Source: Pseudomonas aestuarii (GTDB taxonomy: Bacteria; Pseudomonadota; Gammaproteobacteria; Pseudomonadales; Pseudomonadaceae). Taken from it: 64,000 nucleotides of DNA. The translations under genes were made by a program, and so were the position numbers. Shown here in pieces: positions 1 to 12,111 of the stretch. Within the stretch, counting starts at the first letter, position 1; the number at the start of each line of letters is the position of its first letter. The notes beneath the pieces were generated by a model that worked only from the letters and a program-made list of their open reading frames with translations, did no database searches and was not told the DNA's origin. The stretch spans positions 186,001 through 250,000 of the forward strand of contig NZ_JAQJZJ010000002.1 in assembly GCF_027988105.1 (NCBI RefSeq), in the 5' to 3' direction.

Positions 1-844
1 GCAACAGGTTGCCGGCGGTGCCGAAGGTGTGTTGCACATAGGCGGTGAGAATCTGTACGCCATTCTGCGCCTCACCGGCAATGCCCTGGCTGGTCGCGCC
101 GAGATAGAACAGCGCCAGGTACACTAGCGACAGCCCAGCAGCGGCGATCAATCCGGCGATCACCGAATAGCGGGTTATCAGCTTGCCATCGGTAATGCCA
201 TGATCGCGGATGGCGGTGGCGATCACGATGCCGAATACCAGCGCGCCCAGGGTATCCATGGTCAGGTAGCCCTGCAGAAAGCCCTGTACAAAGGGCGCAG
301 CCTGGTAGGCTGCCGCCGTCTGGCCGATCTCGCCAGCCGGCAGGGTAAAGGCGGCACCGCCCAACACCAGCAGCGCGGCCAGCAGCACCGGAGCGATGTA
401 CTTGCCGATGCGCTCGACCAGCTGCCCGGGATTGAGCGAGAGAAACATCACCGCGGCGAAGTACGCCAGGCTGTAAAGCAGCAGCGGCGTGCCGTCGTTG
501 CCGGTAAAAGGCGCGATGCCCATCTCGAACGAGACCACGGCGGTACGCGGGGTGGCGAACAAGGGGCCAATCGCCAGGTACACCGCAACGGCGAACAGCA
601 CTCCGGCGCGCTTACCCAGTGGCGCGGTCAGCAGCGCCATGCCACCGCCAACCCGCGCCAACGCGACTATGGTGAGCAGCGGCAAGCCCACTCCGGTGAG
701 CAGGAAGCCCAGCGCCGCCAGGCCGATATTGCCGCCGGCAGCCATGCCCGCACTGGGTGGGAAGATGATATTGCCAGCGCCGAGGAACAGCGCAAAGGTC
801 ATAAAGCCAAGTGCCAGGATGTCCGGGCCTTTCAAACGTTTCAT
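1..844 (-). CDS. brnQ: Branched-chain amino acid carrier, BrnQ/BraB family (3' end beyond window)
   Basis: Inner-membrane sodium-coupled symporter for leucine, isoleucine and valine (LIVCS family). The visible 281 codons begin MKRLKGPDILALGFMTFALF and continue with the family's GAGNIIFPP signature in the first membrane helix, followed by several hydrophobic segments. The reading frame stays open to the window edge, so roughly the C-terminal third is missing. The ATG at 844 is chosen because the family starts at this point; I see no good Shine-Dalgarno sequence before it. It lies downstream of sucD on the same strand but behind a terminator, so it is probably its own transcription unit. A homologue (braB) occupies the same place in P. 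aeruginosa. Confidence 0.9.
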   Translation of the reverse strand, partial: MKRLKGPDILALGFMTFALFLGAGNIIFPPSAGMAAGGNIGLAALGFLLTGVGLPLLTIVALARVGGGMALLTAPLGKRAGVLFAVAVYLAIGPLFATPRTAVVSFEMGIAPFTGNDGTPLLLYSLAYFAAVMFLSLNPGQLVERIGKYIAPVLLAALLVLGGAAFTLPAGEIGQTAAAYQAAPFVQGFLQGYLTMDTLGALVFGIVIATAIRDHGITDGKLITRYSVIAGLIAAAGLSLVYLALFYLGATSQGIAGEAQNGVQILTAYVQHTFGTAGNLL

Positions 845-1084
845 AGAGGGAAATACCACAGGCAGAGAGTCATGAGTTCCGAGGGTTTCCCGAGGGATCG
901 GGGGAAACGTCACCCAGCGCGTTGAGCTGAGCCCTGATACGCCGCTCACCGCTTGTGGCAGTCTGGGCGCGAATAGTTGCAAGCCTAACGAATTTGCCTG
1001 TTCTGCGGCAGGGCCGAAGGTCAGGCTGTCCGACCGGCATACCTAGCTGTCGCTTCGGCGACAATTCAGCGGGCCGCAAATAGA

Positions 1085-1108
1085 AAAGGCCGCCCGAAGG
1101 CGGCCTTT
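1085..1108 (-). terminator. Rho-independent terminator of the sdh-suc operon
   Basis: A perfect 10-bp stem (AAAGGCCGCC with GGCGGCCTTT) closes a CGAA tetraloop 19 nt after the sucD stop. On the minus strand it is followed by a short T-rich run. It separates sucD from the brnQ gene downstream. Confidence 0.85.
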
Positions 1109-1126
1109 CAGGGGGGTCAGCAACGC

Positions 1127-2014
1127 TTAGGCGTTTTTGACTTCCCAACCGGTCAGTTCGGCCAGGGCCTTACCGATGTCAGCCAGGGAACGCACGGTCT
1201 TCACACCGGCGTCTTGCAGGGCAGCGAACTTCTCGTCCGCAGTGCCCTTGCCACCGGAGATGATGGCACCGGCGTGGCCCATGCGCTTGCCCGCAGGGGC
1301 AGTCACACCAGCGATGTAGGACACCACCGGCTTGGTCACGTGGGCCTTGATGTAGGCAGCGGCTTCTTCTTCAGCCGAACCGCCGATCTCACCGATCATC
1401 ACGATCGCTTCGGTCTTCGGGTCTTCCTGGAACAGCTTCAGGATGTCGATGAAGTTGGAGCCCGGGATCGGGTCACCGCCGATGCCGACGCAAGTCGACT
1501 GACCGAAACCGGCGTCAGTGGTCTGCTTGACAGCTTCGTAAGTCAGGGTGCCGGAACGCGACACGATGCCTACTTTGCCTGGCAGGTGAATGTGGCCCGG
1601 CATGATGCCGATCTTGCACTCGCCCGGAGTGATCACGCCTGGGCAGTTAGGGCCGATCAGGACCACGCCCAGCTCGTCACACTTGACCTTGGCATCCAGC
1701 ATGTCCAGGGTCGGAATGCCTTCGGTGATGCACACGATCAGCTTGATGCCGCCGAACGCTGCTTCAAGGATGGAGTCCTTGCAGAAAGGAGCCGGGACGT
1801 AGATCACGCTGGCGGTGGCGCCAGTCGCGGCTACAGCTTCTTTCACAGTGTTGAAAACAGGCAGGTCCAGGTGAGTAGTGCCACCTTTGCCCGGCGTTAC
1901 GCCACCAACCATCTGGGTACCGTACTCGATGGCCTGCTGGGTGTGGAAGCTACCCTGCGAACCGGTAATACCCTGGCAAATAACCTTGGTGTCTTTGTTG
2001 ATCAGGACGCTCAT
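1127..2014 (-). CDS. sucD: Succinyl-CoA synthetase, ADP-forming, alpha subunit
   Basis: Alpha subunit of succinate-CoA ligase, which converts succinyl-CoA, ADP and phosphate to succinate, CoA and ATP. The 295-residue protein has the N-terminal CoA-binding Rossmann region ([15 protein letters not shown] near residue 12) and the phosphohistidine loop [16 protein letters not shown] near residue 245. Its length is normal for the family. The ATG overlaps the sucC stop by one base (TAATG), so translation of the two subunits, needed in equal amounts, is probably coupled. It is the last gene of the operon. Confidence 0.98.
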   Translation of the reverse strand: MSVLINKDTKVICQGITGSQGSFHTQQAIEYGTQMVGGVTPGKGGTTHLDLPVFNTVKEAVAATGATASVIYVPAPFCKDSILEAAFGGIKLIVCITEGIPTLDMLDAKVKCDELGVVLIGPNCPGVITPGECKIGIMPGHIHLPGKVGIVSRSGTLTYEAVKQTTDAGFGQSTCVGIGGDPIPGSNFIDILKLFQEDPKTEAIVMIGEIGGSAEEEAAAYIKAHVTKPVVSYIAGVTAPAGKRMGHAGAIISGGKGTADEKFAALQDAGVKTVRSLADIGKALAELTGWEVKNA

Positions 2015-3180
2015 TATTTGCCCTCCGCAGCTTTGACGACTTGTTGAGCAGCGTCGGTCAGGCTGGTAGCAGCGATGATGTTCAAACCGCTTTCTGCCAG
2101 TACTTTAGCGCCCAGTTCAGCGTTGTTGCCTTCAAGGCGAACAACCACCGGGATTTTCACGCCGACTTCTTTCACTGCGCCGATGATGCCTTCGGCAATC
2201 ATGTCGCAACGAACGATGCCGCCGAAGATGTTGACCAATACTGCCGCGACGTTAGAGTCGGACAGGATGATCTTGAACGCTTCGGTTACGCGTTCTTTGG
2301 TCGCGCCGCCGCCCACGTCGAGGAAGTTGGCTGGTTTGCCGCCATGCAGGTTGACGATGTCCATGGTACCCATGGCCAGGCCAGCACCGTTGACCATGCA
2401 ACCGATGTTGCCTTCCAGTGCTACGTAGTTCAGTTCGAACTTGGCAGCGTGCGCTTCACGCGGATCGTCTTGCGACGGATCGTGGAAAGTCTTCAGCTTA
2501 GGCTGACGGTACATGGCGTTGGCGTCGATGTTGATCTTGGCATCGAGGCAGTGCAGGTCGCCGTCAGCCTTGATCACCAGCGGGTTCACTTCCAGCAGCG
2601 CCAGGTCGTGATCCTTGAACAGTTTGGCCAGGCCGACGAAGATCTTGGCGAACTGAGCAACTTGCTTGCCTTCCAGGCCCAGCTGGAATGCCAGCTCGCG
2701 GCCCTGGAACGGCTGTGCGCCGACCAGCGGATCGATAGTGGCCTTGAGAATTTTCTCAGGGGTATCGTGAGCGATCTTCTCAATGTCCACGCCACCTTCG
2801 GTGGACGCCATGAACACGATGCGACGGCTGGAGCGATCGACTACCGCGCCCAGATACAGCTCTTTGGCGATGTCGGTGCAGGACTCAACCAGGATCTGGT
2901 GGACCGGCTGACCGGCGGCATCAGTCTGGTAGGTCACCAGACGCTTGCCCAGCCAGTTGGCGGCGAAGGCCTTGGCGTCTTCCTTGCTCTTGACCAACTT
3001 CACGCCGCCCGCTTTACCGCGGCCCCCGGCATGTACCTGAGCCTTGACGACCCACTCGGTGCCGCCAATTTTGTCGCAGGCTTCTGCGGCTTCTTCCGGA
3101 GTGCTTACGGCGAAACCCTTGGATACGGGCAGGCCGTATTCAGCGAACAGCTGCTTACCCTGATACTCGTGGAGATTCAT
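2014..3180 (-). CDS. sucC: Succinyl-CoA synthetase, ADP-forming, beta subunit
   Basis: Beta subunit of succinate-CoA ligase, carrying the nucleotide-binding ATP-grasp fold. The 388 residues start [20 protein letters not shown], typical of the family, with the ATP-grasp glycine-rich segment [15 protein letters not shown] near residue 50 and the C-terminal alpha-subunit contact region ([16 protein letters not shown]) near residue 315. It is separated from lpdG by 206 bp containing a strong hairpin, and overlaps sucD by one base. Confidence 0.98.
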   Translation of the reverse strand: MNLHEYQGKQLFAEYGLPVSKGFAVSTPEEAAEACDKIGGTEWVVKAQVHAGGRGKAGGVKLVKSKEDAKAFAANWLGKRLVTYQTDAAGQPVHQILVESCTDIAKELYLGAVVDRSSRRIVFMASTEGGVDIEKIAHDTPEKILKATIDPLVGAQPFQGRELAFQLGLEGKQVAQFAKIFVGLAKLFKDHDLALLEVNPLVIKADGDLHCLDAKINIDANAMYRQPKLKTFHDPSQDDPREAHAAKFELNYVALEGNIGCMVNGAGLAMGTMDIVNLHGGKPANFLDVGGGATKERVTEAFKIILSDSNVAAVLVNIFGGIVRCDMIAEGIIGAVKEVGVKIPVVVRLEGNNAELGAKVLAESGLNIIAATSLTDAAQQVVKAAEGK

Positions 3181-3276
3181 GCTTGTCTACCGTCTTCGTT
3201 AGGTATTGCGCATTCGGTGCTGCACTTGTGATGCCGCACCACCTGTGACTGCTTTCACGAGCAGTCCGACGACATT

Positions 3277-3301
3277 CCGCGCAGAGCCGGGCTCTGCGCG
3301 G
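3277..3301. repeat. GC-rich hairpin between lpdG and sucC
   Basis: Perfect inverted repeat CCGCGCAGAG / CTCTGCGCGG with a 5-nt loop in the lpdG-sucC gap. There is no T-run on either strand, so it is more likely an RNA processing, stability or attenuation structure inside the operon transcript than a full terminator. Confidence 0.6.
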
Positions 3302-3386
3302 GCAACCCGCCGTGGTTCTTCTTGCAACGTCGCCAGTACCGGTGAACTGCAGACAGCATCCGGCGTGGCGACCTAAAAACGACTAC

Positions 3387-4886
<1,500 letters not shown>

Positions 4887-6104
4887 TTAGATATCCAGCA
4901 GCAGGCGAGCCGGGTCTTCCAGCAAGTTTTTGATGGTCACCAGGAAGGTCACGGCTTCCTTACCATCAATCAGACGGTGGTCGTAGGACAACGCCAGGTA
5001 CATCATCGGACGGATAACTACCTGACCGTTGATGGCCATCGGGCGCTGAAGGATATTGTGCATACCCAGGATGGCGGCTTGCGGCGGGTTGACGATCGGC
5101 GTCGACATCATCGAACCGAAGGTACCACCGTTGGTGATGGTGAACGTGCCACCGGTCATGTCGTCGATCGACAGTTTGCCGTCTTTGGCCTTCTTGCCGA
5201 AGGTCGCGATGCCGCCTTCGATTTCAGCCAAGCTCATCAGCTCGGCATTGCGCAGTACCGGCACCACCAGGCCGCGGTCGCTCGATACGGCAACGCCGAT
5301 ATCGGAGTAGCCGTGGTAAACGATGTCGCTGCCGTCGATCGAGGCGTTAACCGCCGGGAAACGCTTCAGCGCTTCGGTGGTGGCCTTGACGAAGAACGAC
5401 ATGAAACCCAGGCGCACCCCGTTGTGCGACTTCTCGAACAGGTCTTTGTATTTCGAACGCAGCGCCATGACTTCGGTCATGTCGACTTCGTTGAAGGTAG
5501 TCAGCATGGCCATGGAGGACTGAGCGTCAACCAGACGCTCGGCAACCTTGGCACGCAAGCGAGTCATTGGCACGCGCTTCTCGACCCGGTCACCAGCGGC
5601 GAATACCGGTGCAGCAGCTGGGGCGGCAGCTTTGGCGACAGGCGCAGCAGCCGGTGCATTTTTCTTGGCTTCAACCGCAGCGACCACGTCTTCCTTGGTT
5701 ACCCGACCGCCCTTGCCGGTGCCGGCAATACTATTCGGGTCGATGCCATTTTCTTCGGCCAGCTTGCGCGCGGCCGGCGAGAGGATTTGCTCATCGCCCG
5801 CAACACCCGGAGCGGCAGCGGCAGGTGCGGCAGCCTGTGCCGCGGCAGCTGGTGCAGGAGCAGCAGCACCTTCACTCAAGGTACCCAGCAGTTCATTGCT
5901 GAGGACGGTGTCGCCTTCGTTCTTGACGATTTCGGCGAGGACGCCGTCGGCCTCGGCCAGCACTTCGATCACTACTTTATCGGTTTCGATGTCGACGATC
6001 AGTTCGTCGCGTTTAACCGCATCGCCCGGCTTCTTGTGCCACGTGGCCACGGTGCCGTCGGCAACCGATTCCGGAAAAGTAGGGGCTTTGATCTCGATAG
6101 CCAT
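4887..6104 (-). CDS. sucB: Dihydrolipoyllysine succinyltransferase (E2 of 2-oxoglutarate dehydrogenase)
   Basis: Core E2 component, transferring the succinyl group to CoA. The 405 residues show one lipoyl domain (lysine to be lipoylated in [11 protein letters not shown] near residue 43), an Ala/Pro-rich linker, the E1/E3-binding domain ([20 protein letters not shown]) around residues 108-145, a second Ala-rich linker, and the catalytic acyltransferase domain ending in [13 protein letters not shown] with the active-site HxxxD. Its single lipoyl domain distinguishes it from most pyruvate dehydrogenase E2 proteins. It lies 70 bp after sucA, a gap filled by a hairpin. Confidence 0.98.
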   Translation of the reverse strand: MAIEIKAPTFPESVADGTVATWHKKPGDAVKRDELIVDIETDKVVIEVLAEADGVLAEIVKNEGDTVLSNELLGTLSEGAAAPAPAAAAQAAAPAAAAPGVAGDEQILSPAARKLAEENGIDPNSIAGTGKGGRVTKEDVVAAVEAKKNAPAAAPVAKAAAPAAAPVFAAGDRVEKRVPMTRLRAKVAERLVDAQSSMAMLTTFNEVDMTEVMALRSKYKDLFEKSHNGVRLGFMSFFVKATTEALKRFPAVNASIDGSDIVYHGYSDIGVAVSSDRGLVVPVLRNAELMSLAEIEGGIATFGKKAKDGKLSIDDMTGGTFTITNGGTFGSMMSTPIVNPPQAAILGMHNILQRPMAINGQVVIRPMMYLALSYDHRLIDGKEAVTFLVTIKNLLEDPARLLLDI

Positions 6105-6137
6105 TCTGTGTGGTTCCTTAAATTCGGTTTCTTCTAC

Positions 6138-6161
6138 GAGGCGGCCTCATCAGGCCGCCTC
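6138..6161. repeat. Hairpin between sucA and sucB
   Basis: A perfect 10-bp stem GAGGCGGCCT / AGGCCGCCTC around a CATC loop in the 70-bp sucA-sucB gap. On the minus strand it is not followed by a T-run, so it should not be an efficient terminator; it may tune the E1:E2 ratio. Confidence 0.5.
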
Positions 6162-6174
6162 TTGCGCAAAGGCG

Positions 6175-9006
6175 TTAAACGGTGAAGGCGTCTTGCAGCA
6201 GTTTGTCCTGCTGCTCGGCGTGCATCGAAGCGTAACCGCAGGCCGGGGCAGCTGAGCCTTCGCGACCGGCGTACTCGAGGAACAGAGTCTTCTTGTACGC
6301 AGTGGCGACGCGACGCATGTGATGCTGGCTGCAATACCAGGCACCCTGGTTCATCGGCTCTTCCTGACACCAGACGATGTGCTTGAGGTGCTTGTACGCC
6401 GCGAGCGCTTCGGCCAGATCTTCTTCCGGGAACGGATAGAGCTGCTCGATACGCACGATGGCGATATCTTCGCGAGCCTCGGCACGACGTTTCTCCAGCA
6501 GGTCGTAGTAAACCTTGCCGCTGCACAGGACGACGCGCTCGACCTTCTTCGGATCGATGGCATCGATCTCCGGAATCACGGTCTGGAACGAGCCTTCGGC
6601 CAGTTCTTCCAGGGTCGAGATGGCCAGCTTGTGGCGCAGCAACGACTTCGGAGTCAGGGCGATCAGAGGCTTGCGCAGTGGGCGGATCACCTGGCGGCGC
6701 AACATATGGTAGACCTGCGCCGGCGTGGTCGGCACGCACACCTGGATGTTGTGTTCGGCGCTCAACTGCAGGAAGCGCTCGAGACGCGCGGAAGAGTGCT
6801 CCGGGCCCTGCCCTTCATAGCCATGCGGCAACAGCATGGTCAGACCACAGAGTCGACCCCACTTATGCTCGCCACTGGTGATGAACTGATCGATCACCAC
6901 CTGGGCACCGTTGGCGAAGTCGCCGAACTGGGCTTCCCAGATCACCAGAGCATCCGGCTTGGTGGTGGCGTAACCGTATTCGAACGCCAGCGCGGCTTCT
7001 TCCGACAGCAACGAATCGTACAGATCGAAACGCGGCTGACCGCTGTACAGGTGCTTGAGCGGTACGTGCGATCCGGGCTCCTTCTGGTTATGCAACACCG
7101 CGTGACGGTGCGAGAAGGTGCCACGGCCAATGTCCTGGCCGGTCATGCGGATCGGGTGACCTTCGAACAACAGGGTGGCGTAGGCCATGGTTTCGGCGTA
7201 GCCCCAGTTGATCGACAGCGCACCGGCACCCATTTTCTGACGGTCTTCGAGAATTTTCGCGACCTGACGCTGGACAACAAAGCCCTCTGGAATTTCCAGC
7301 AGCTTGGCGGACAGGTCTTGCAGGGTCTTGAGTTCGAAGCGGGTGTCGTGACGCGCGGTCCAGGTATGGCCCAGGTACGGGCGCCAGTCGACGAACAACT
7401 CCTTGTTCGGCTCCTTGACCAGGCTCTTGACCACATGCTGGCCATTGTCCAACGCGGTGCGGTAGTCATCGATCTTGATCTGCACGTCATCCACTGAATG
7501 GCTAACGGCAGCGGTCAACGCTTCGGCATACAGTTCACGGGTGGTGCGCTGCTTGCTGATCTGCTGGTACATCATCGGCTGGGTGCCGCTCGGCTCGTCG
7601 GCCTCGTTGTGCCCGCGACGGCGGTAACACACCAGGTCGATCACCACATCGCGCTTGAACTGCATGCGATAGTCGACGGCCAGTTGGGTGACGAACAGCA
7701 CCGCTTCCGGATCATCGCCATTCACGTGCAGGATCGGCGCCTGGATCATCTTCGCCACGTCGGTGCAGTACTCGGTGGAGCGCGAATCTTCCGGGTTACT
7801 GATGGTGAAGCCGACCTGATTGTTGATCACGATGTGAATGGTGCCACCCGTTTTGAAACCACGGGTTTGGGACATCTGGAAGGTTTCCATCACCACACCC
7901 TGACCGGCAAATGCCGCGTCGCCGTGTAGTGAAACCGGGAGAACCTTGTCGCCACTGCTATCGTTGCGACGATCCTGACGCGCACGCACCGAACCCTCGA
8001 CCACAGGGGAGACAATCTCCAGGTGGGAAGGGTTGAATGCCATGGCCAAGTGGACTTCGCCGCCGGCGGTCATGACGTTGGAGGAGAAACCCTGGTGATA
8101 CTTGACGTCACCGGAACCGAGGGCGGCCTGCTTCTTGCCCTCGAACTCGTCGAACAGTTCACGCGGGTTCTTGCCGAACGTATTGACCAGCACGTTGAGG
8201 CGGCCACGGTGGGCCATGCCGATGACGATTTCCTTGGTGCCATAAGAACCGGCGCGCTGGATCATTTCATCGAGCAGCGGAATCAGGCTCTCGCCCCCTT
8301 CCAGACCGAAACGCTTGGTACCCGGATACTTGGTGCCCAGGTATTTTTCCAGACCCTCGGCAGCTGTCAGGCGCTCAAGCAGATGGCTCTGCACCTCGGT
8401 CGAAACGTTCGGACGCCCACGCACACTTTCCAGGCGCTGGGCAAACCAGTTGCGCTGCTCGGAATCGACGATGTGGGTGAACTCGGCACCGATGGTGCGG
8501 CAATATGTCTGCTGCAAGACTTCGTGAATTTCACGCAGACTCGCCTCTTCCTTGCCGATGAACAGACCGCCGGTACGGAAGGTCGTGTCCAGGTCGGAAT
8601 CGGTCAGGCCATAGTGATTGACCGACAGATCAGCCGGAGCAAGGCGTTGCCACAGACCAAGCGGATCGAGCTGGGCAGCCTGATGGCCACGCATGCGAAA
8701 TGCCTGAATCATGCGCAGGACTTCAACCTGCTTCTTCTCGTGCTCACTGCTCACGCTACCGGCGGACACCGGCTGGGCGCGGCGCTGGTTTTTCGCCAGC
8801 AACACGAAGTGATCGCGAACGGTAGAATGCGATACATCAGTAGCAGCGTTGCCATCTGTCGGCAACTTCTGAAAGTAGGTGCGCCACTCTTCGGGCACAG
8901 CGTTGGGATCGTGCAGGTAAAGCTCATAGAGCTCTTCCACATAGGCAGCGTTACCACCGGATAGGTGGGCACTGTTCCACATGCGCTGCATCACGCTTTC
9001 TTGCAT
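6175..9006 (-). CDS. sucA: 2-oxoglutarate dehydrogenase E1 component
   Basis: Thiamine-diphosphate-dependent decarboxylase that commits 2-oxoglutarate to succinyl-CoA. The 943-residue protein has the N-terminal E2-binding segment (SAHLSGGNAAYVEELYELYL), the GMAHRGRLNVLVN motif near residue 260, the ThDP/Mg-binding region starting NGDDPEAVLFVTQ with the following RRRGHNEADEP near residue 460, and the C-terminal transketolase pyrimidine domain. The ATG at 9006 follows an AGGGTGA ribosome-binding site. A 247-bp gap with several hairpins separates it from sdhB. Confidence 0.98.
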   Translation of the reverse strand: MQESVMQRMWNSAHLSGGNAAYVEELYELYLHDPNAVPEEWRTYFQKLPTDGNAATDVSHSTVRDHFVLLAKNQRRAQPVSAGSVSSEHEKKQVEVLRMIQAFRMRGHQAAQLDPLGLWQRLAPADLSVNHYGLTDSDLDTTFRTGGLFIGKEEASLREIHEVLQQTYCRTIGAEFTHIVDSEQRNWFAQRLESVRGRPNVSTEVQSHLLERLTAAEGLEKYLGTKYPGTKRFGLEGGESLIPLLDEMIQRAGSYGTKEIVIGMAHRGRLNVLVNTFGKNPRELFDEFEGKKQAALGSGDVKYHQGFSSNVMTAGGEVHLAMAFNPSHLEIVSPVVEGSVRARQDRRNDSSGDKVLPVSLHGDAAFAGQGVVMETFQMSQTRGFKTGGTIHIVINNQVGFTISNPEDSRSTEYCTDVAKMIQAPILHVNGDDPEAVLFVTQLAVDYRMQFKRDVVIDLVCYRRRGHNEADEPSGTQPMMYQQISKQRTTRELYAEALTAAVSHSVDDVQIKIDDYRTALDNGQHVVKSLVKEPNKELFVDWRPYLGHTWTARHDTRFELKTLQDLSAKLLEIPEGFVVQRQVAKILEDRQKMGAGALSINWGYAETMAYATLLFEGHPIRMTGQDIGRGTFSHRHAVLHNQKEPGSHVPLKHLYSGQPRFDLYDSLLSEEAALAFEYGYATTKPDALVIWEAQFGDFANGAQVVIDQFITSGEHKWGRLCGLTMLLPHGYEGQGPEHSSARLERFLQLSAEHNIQVCVPTTPAQVYHMLRRQVIRPLRKPLIALTPKSLLRHKLAISTLEELAEGSFQTVIPEIDAIDPKKVERVVLCSGKVYYDLLEKRRAEAREDIAIVRIEQLYPFPEEDLAEALAAYKHLKHIVWCQEEPMNQGAWYCSQHHMRRVATAYKKTLFLEYAGREGSAAPACGYASMHAEQQDKLLQDAFTV

Positions 9007-9253
9007 GCTTGGTCACCCTCGGTAAGGGGACACCACCGGCGAAGAAACCGTTCAGGCTTCCGAAGTCTTGAAGCAGCGACTTCGGTAAAGCCACCACGGA
9101 TCCCGCAGATAGTCCGGGCACCAGCCCGGATGCCCCTGCTGGTCGTCATATTTTTCAAAGTTAGAGCCACGGCTTTGTGAGCTGCGGCTCTGGCTAGACT
9201 GCGACGCTGACTTCAAACCAGCACCGCAGGGTGTCACAGGTAGAGCATTTGAA
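9007..9253. other. sdhB-sucA intergenic gap with hairpins
   Basis: A 247-bp gap inside the operon. It holds an imperfect hairpin at 9163-9190 (AGAGCC / GGCTCT ends) and an 8-bp stem at about 9066-9091 (CGAAGTC / GACTTCG). No T-run follows either on the minus strand. I could not assign a gene or a promoter here with confidence. Confidence 0.4.
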
Positions 9254-9958
9254 TCAGATACCGCTCTGCAACAGCATGTTGCGTACGTGGCCGATCGCCT
9301 TGGTCGGATTAAGACCTTTAGGGCAAACATTCACGCAGTTCATGATGCCGCGGCAACGGAACACGCTGAACGGATCATCCAATGCAGCCAGGCGCTCTTC
9401 GGTCTTGGTGTCACGGCTGTCGGCCAGGAAACGATAAGCCTGCAGCAACGCAGCGGGACCGAGGAACTTGTCCGGATTCCACCAGAACGACGGGCAGCTG
9501 GTCGAACAGCAAGCACAGAGGATGCACTCGTAGAGGCCATCCAGTTTCTCGCGTTCTTCCGGCGTTTGCAGGCGTTCGATGGCCGGAGCCGGTGTATCGT
9601 TCTGCAGATACGGCTGCACCTTCTCGTATTGCTTGTAGAAGATGCTCATATCGACGACCAAGTCACGAATGACTGGCAAACCCGGCAAAGGACGAATCAC
9701 CAGCTTGCCACCCTTTACCACCGCCGATAGCGGGGTGATACAGGCCAAGCCGTTCTTGCCGTTGATATTCATGCCGTCGGAGCCACACACACCTTCACGG
9801 CAGGAGCGACGGTAGGAAAAGGTCACATCCTGTTCTTTGATCAGCGCCAGTACGTCAAGAACCATAATGTCCTTGCCGTCGGTGTCGATCTGGAAATCCT
9901 GCATGAACGGCGCAGCATCCTGCTCCGGGTTGTAACGATAAACACTGACTTGCAACAT
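9254..9958 (-). CDS. sdhB: Succinate dehydrogenase iron-sulfur subunit
   Basis: Membrane-bound complex II subunit carrying electrons from the flavoprotein to ubiquinone. The 234 residues hold the [2Fe-2S] cysteines in SCREGVCGSDGMNINGKNG near residue 55, the [4Fe-4S] motif CILCACCSTSCP near residue 150 and the [3Fe-4S] cluster cysteines in CRGIMNCVNVCPKGLNP near residue 205. I take the ATG at 9958 (MLQVSVYRYNP), which matches the family start and follows the AAGGGTGG site; an in-frame GTG three codons upstream overlaps that site and is less likely. Confidence 0.97.
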   Translation of the reverse strand: MLQVSVYRYNPEQDAAPFMQDFQIDTDGKDIMVLDVLALIKEQDVTFSYRRSCREGVCGSDGMNINGKNGLACITPLSAVVKGGKLVIRPLPGLPVIRDLVVDMSIFYKQYEKVQPYLQNDTPAPAIERLQTPEEREKLDGLYECILCACCSTSCPSFWWNPDKFLGPAALLQAYRFLADSRDTKTEERLAALDDPFSVFRCRGIMNCVNVCPKGLNPTKAIGHVRNMLLQSGI

Positions 9959-9969
9959 ATCCGCCACCC

Positions 9970-11739
9970 TTAATAAGTCCGAATCATGGGTTCAAACGTC
10001 GGAACTGTCTTCGGCGAGAAGTTCACAGCGCGCTTGGCAACGCGCTTTTCACCCGGGAAGTACAGGGAATGGCAGAGCCAATTCTCGTCATCACGATCTT
10101 CGAAGTCTTCGCGGGCATGGGCACCACGGGATTCTTTACGAACCTCCGCAGCCACCGCAGTCGCCTCGGCCACTTCGAGAAGGTTTTGCAGTTCCAGCGC
10201 TTCGATACGCGCAGTGTTGAAGGCTTGGCTCTTGTCCGCGATCTTGACGTTCGCGATCCGCTCACGCAGACCGACCAGTTGCTCGATGCCTTTCTGCATG
10301 TATTCGCCGGTACGGAATACCCCGAAATAGTTCTGCATGCAGGTTTGCAGCTCTTTACGCAGCGGCGCTACGTCTTCGCCGGTGGTGCGCTCATTGACGC
10401 CGGACAGACGCTTGAGCGACACCTCGAGATCAGTCTCGGAGGCGTTACGGTAGTCGACACCTTCTTTCAGGGTGCGCTCCAGGTGAATGCCTGCGGCACG
10501 ACCGAATACCACCAGATCGAGCAGCGAGTTGCCGCCCAGACGGTTAGCACCGTGCACCGACACGCAGGCCACTTCGCCCACGGCAAACAACCCTTCGATG
10601 ATCTTGTCGTTACCGTTGGCATCCTGCGTGATGGCCTGACCATGAATATTGGTCGGCACACCGCCCATCATGTAGTGGCAGGTCGGCACGACTGGAATAG
10701 GCGCAAGCACCGGGTCGACGTGGGCAAAGGTCTTGGACAGCTCGCAGATACCCGGCAGGCGGCTATGCAGCACCTCTTCGCCGAGGTGATCGAGCTTGAG
10801 CATCACGTGATCGCCATCCGGACCACAGCCGTTGCCGGCGATGATTTCCTTGACCATGGAGCGCGCAACCACGTCGCGGCCAGCCAGGTCTTTGGCGTTC
10901 GGCGCGTAGCGTTCCATGAAACGCTCACCGTGCTTGTTGATCAGATAGCCACCTTCGCCACGGCAACCTTCGGTCACCAGGGTACCGGCGCCGGCAATGC
11001 CGGTCGGGTGGAACTGCCACATCTCAATGTCTTGCACCGGAACACCGGCACGCAGGGCCATGCCCACGCCGTCACCGGTATTGATCAGGGCGTTGGTGGT
11101 CGAGGCATAAATACGGCCTGCACCACCGGTGGCCAACACTGTGGCCTTGGAGCGAATGTACACGGTCTCGCCAGTTTCGATGCAAATGGCAATCACACCG
11201 ACAATCACGCCATCCTGGTTCTTCACCAGGTCGACTGCGTACCACTCGTTGAGGAACGAGGTACCGCTTTTCAGGTTGGCTTGATACAGGGTGTGCAGCA
11301 ACGCATGGCCGGTACGGTCGGCGGCGGCACAGGTACGAGCGGCCTGACCACCCTTACCGAAGTCCTTGGACTGACCGCCGAACGGACGCTGATAGATACG
11401 GCCCTGCTCGGTACGCGAGAACGGCAGCCCCATATGCTCCAATTCGAACACGGCTTCCGGGCCGACGGAGCACATGTACTCGATAGCGTCCTGGTCGCCG
11501 ATATAGTCGGAACCCTTGACGGTGTCGTACATATGCCAGCGCCAATCGTCGTTTGGATCAGCCGAAGCGATGGCGCAAGTGATACCACCCTGGGCGGACA
11601 CAGTGTGCGAACGGGTTGGGAACACCTTGGTAACTACAGCGGTCTTGTGGCCGCCTTGAGCCAGCTGCAGCGCTGCGCGCATACCCGCGCCGCCGCCACC
11701 AATGATGATGGCGTCATAAGAAAGAGTACGAATAGTCAT
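9970..11739 (-). CDS. sdhA: Succinate dehydrogenase flavoprotein subunit
   Basis: Catalytic subunit oxidising succinate to fumarate with covalently bound FAD. The 589 residues start with the FAD-binding [20 protein letters not shown], followed by the flavinylation histidine in [12 protein letters not shown] near residue 45, and the substrate-binding region [11 protein letters not shown] near residue 355. Its length is normal. It lies 3 bp after sdhD and 11 bp before sdhB, so the three are co-translated from one mRNA. Confidence 0.98.
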   Translation of the reverse strand: MTIRTLSYDAIIIGGGGAGMRAALQLAQGGHKTAVVTKVFPTRSHTVSAQGGITCAIASADPNDDWRWHMYDTVKGSDYIGDQDAIEYMCSVGPEAVFELEHMGLPFSRTEQGRIYQRPFGGQSKDFGKGGQAARTCAAADRTGHALLHTLYQANLKSGTSFLNEWYAVDLVKNQDGVIVGVIAICIETGETVYIRSKATVLATGGAGRIYASTTNALINTGDGVGMALRAGVPVQDIEMWQFHPTGIAGAGTLVTEGCRGEGGYLINKHGERFMERYAPNAKDLAGRDVVARSMVKEIIAGNGCGPDGDHVMLKLDHLGEEVLHSRLPGICELSKTFAHVDPVLAPIPVVPTCHYMMGGVPTNIHGQAITQDANGNDKIIEGLFAVGEVACVSVHGANRLGGNSLLDLVVFGRAAGIHLERTLKEGVDYRNASETDLEVSLKRLSGVNERTTGEDVAPLRKELQTCMQNYFGVFRTGEYMQKGIEQLVGLRERIANVKIADKSQAFNTARIEALELQNLLEVAEATAVAAEVRKESRGAHAREDFEDRDDENWLCHSLYFPGEKRVAKRAVNFSPKTVPTFEPMIRTY

Positions 11740-11742
11740 GAA

Positions 11743-12111
11743 TCAGTTACCCCAAAAAATCTGCACGCCCCAGACGAAGAACGTGAACATGGCAATGCCA
11801 CACGCCGCCTGGAACAGGAAACGCACACCAGTCGCCCACTTACCCAGCGCCATAGGCGTCAGGTAGTCGGTGGAAATTGTCCACATACCAACCCAGGCGT
11901 GCGCGCTGAGCGCTACCAGAGTCAGCAGACTGAAAATACGCATTGCGTTATTGGAGAACAGAGCATGCCACTCGGCATAACCCATACCGGGGTTAGCTAC
12001 TATATAGCCGAGCAAAAACAGCACATAAGCCGCGAGAACGACAGCAGACACACGCTGCGCCATCCAGTCATAGAGACCTGAACGCGAGAAGTTCGTGACG
12101 TTGGTTACCAT
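11743..12111 (-). CDS. sdhD: Succinate dehydrogenase membrane anchor subunit D
   Basis: Small hydrophobic anchor that, with SdhC, binds haem b and ubiquinone. The 122 residues (MVTNVTNFSRSGLYDWMAQR) contain three membrane segments, and the haem-ligand region HAWVGMWTISTDYL lies near residue 70. The ATG at 12111 is preferred over the in-frame GTG two codons upstream because the family begins MVTN. It overlaps the sdhC stop codon, which indicates coupled translation. Confidence 0.95.
   Translation of the reverse strand: MVTNVTNFSRSGLYDWMAQRVSAVVLAAYVLFLLGYIVANPGMGYAEWHALFSNNAMRIFSLLTLVALSAHAWVGMWTISTDYLTPMALGKWATGVRFLFQAACGIAMFTFFVWGVQIFWGN

Noticed and set aside
200..925. A 241-codon plus-strand open frame at the left edge
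   Set aside because: It is antisense to the brnQ gene, with low-complexity Gln/His/Arg-rich composition typical of shadow frames in high-GC DNA.
9052..9330. A 92-codon minus-strand frame in the sdhB-sucA gap ending WWLYRSRCFKTSEA
   Set aside because: It overlaps the end of sdhB in another frame, has no ribosome-binding site and no recognisable family.
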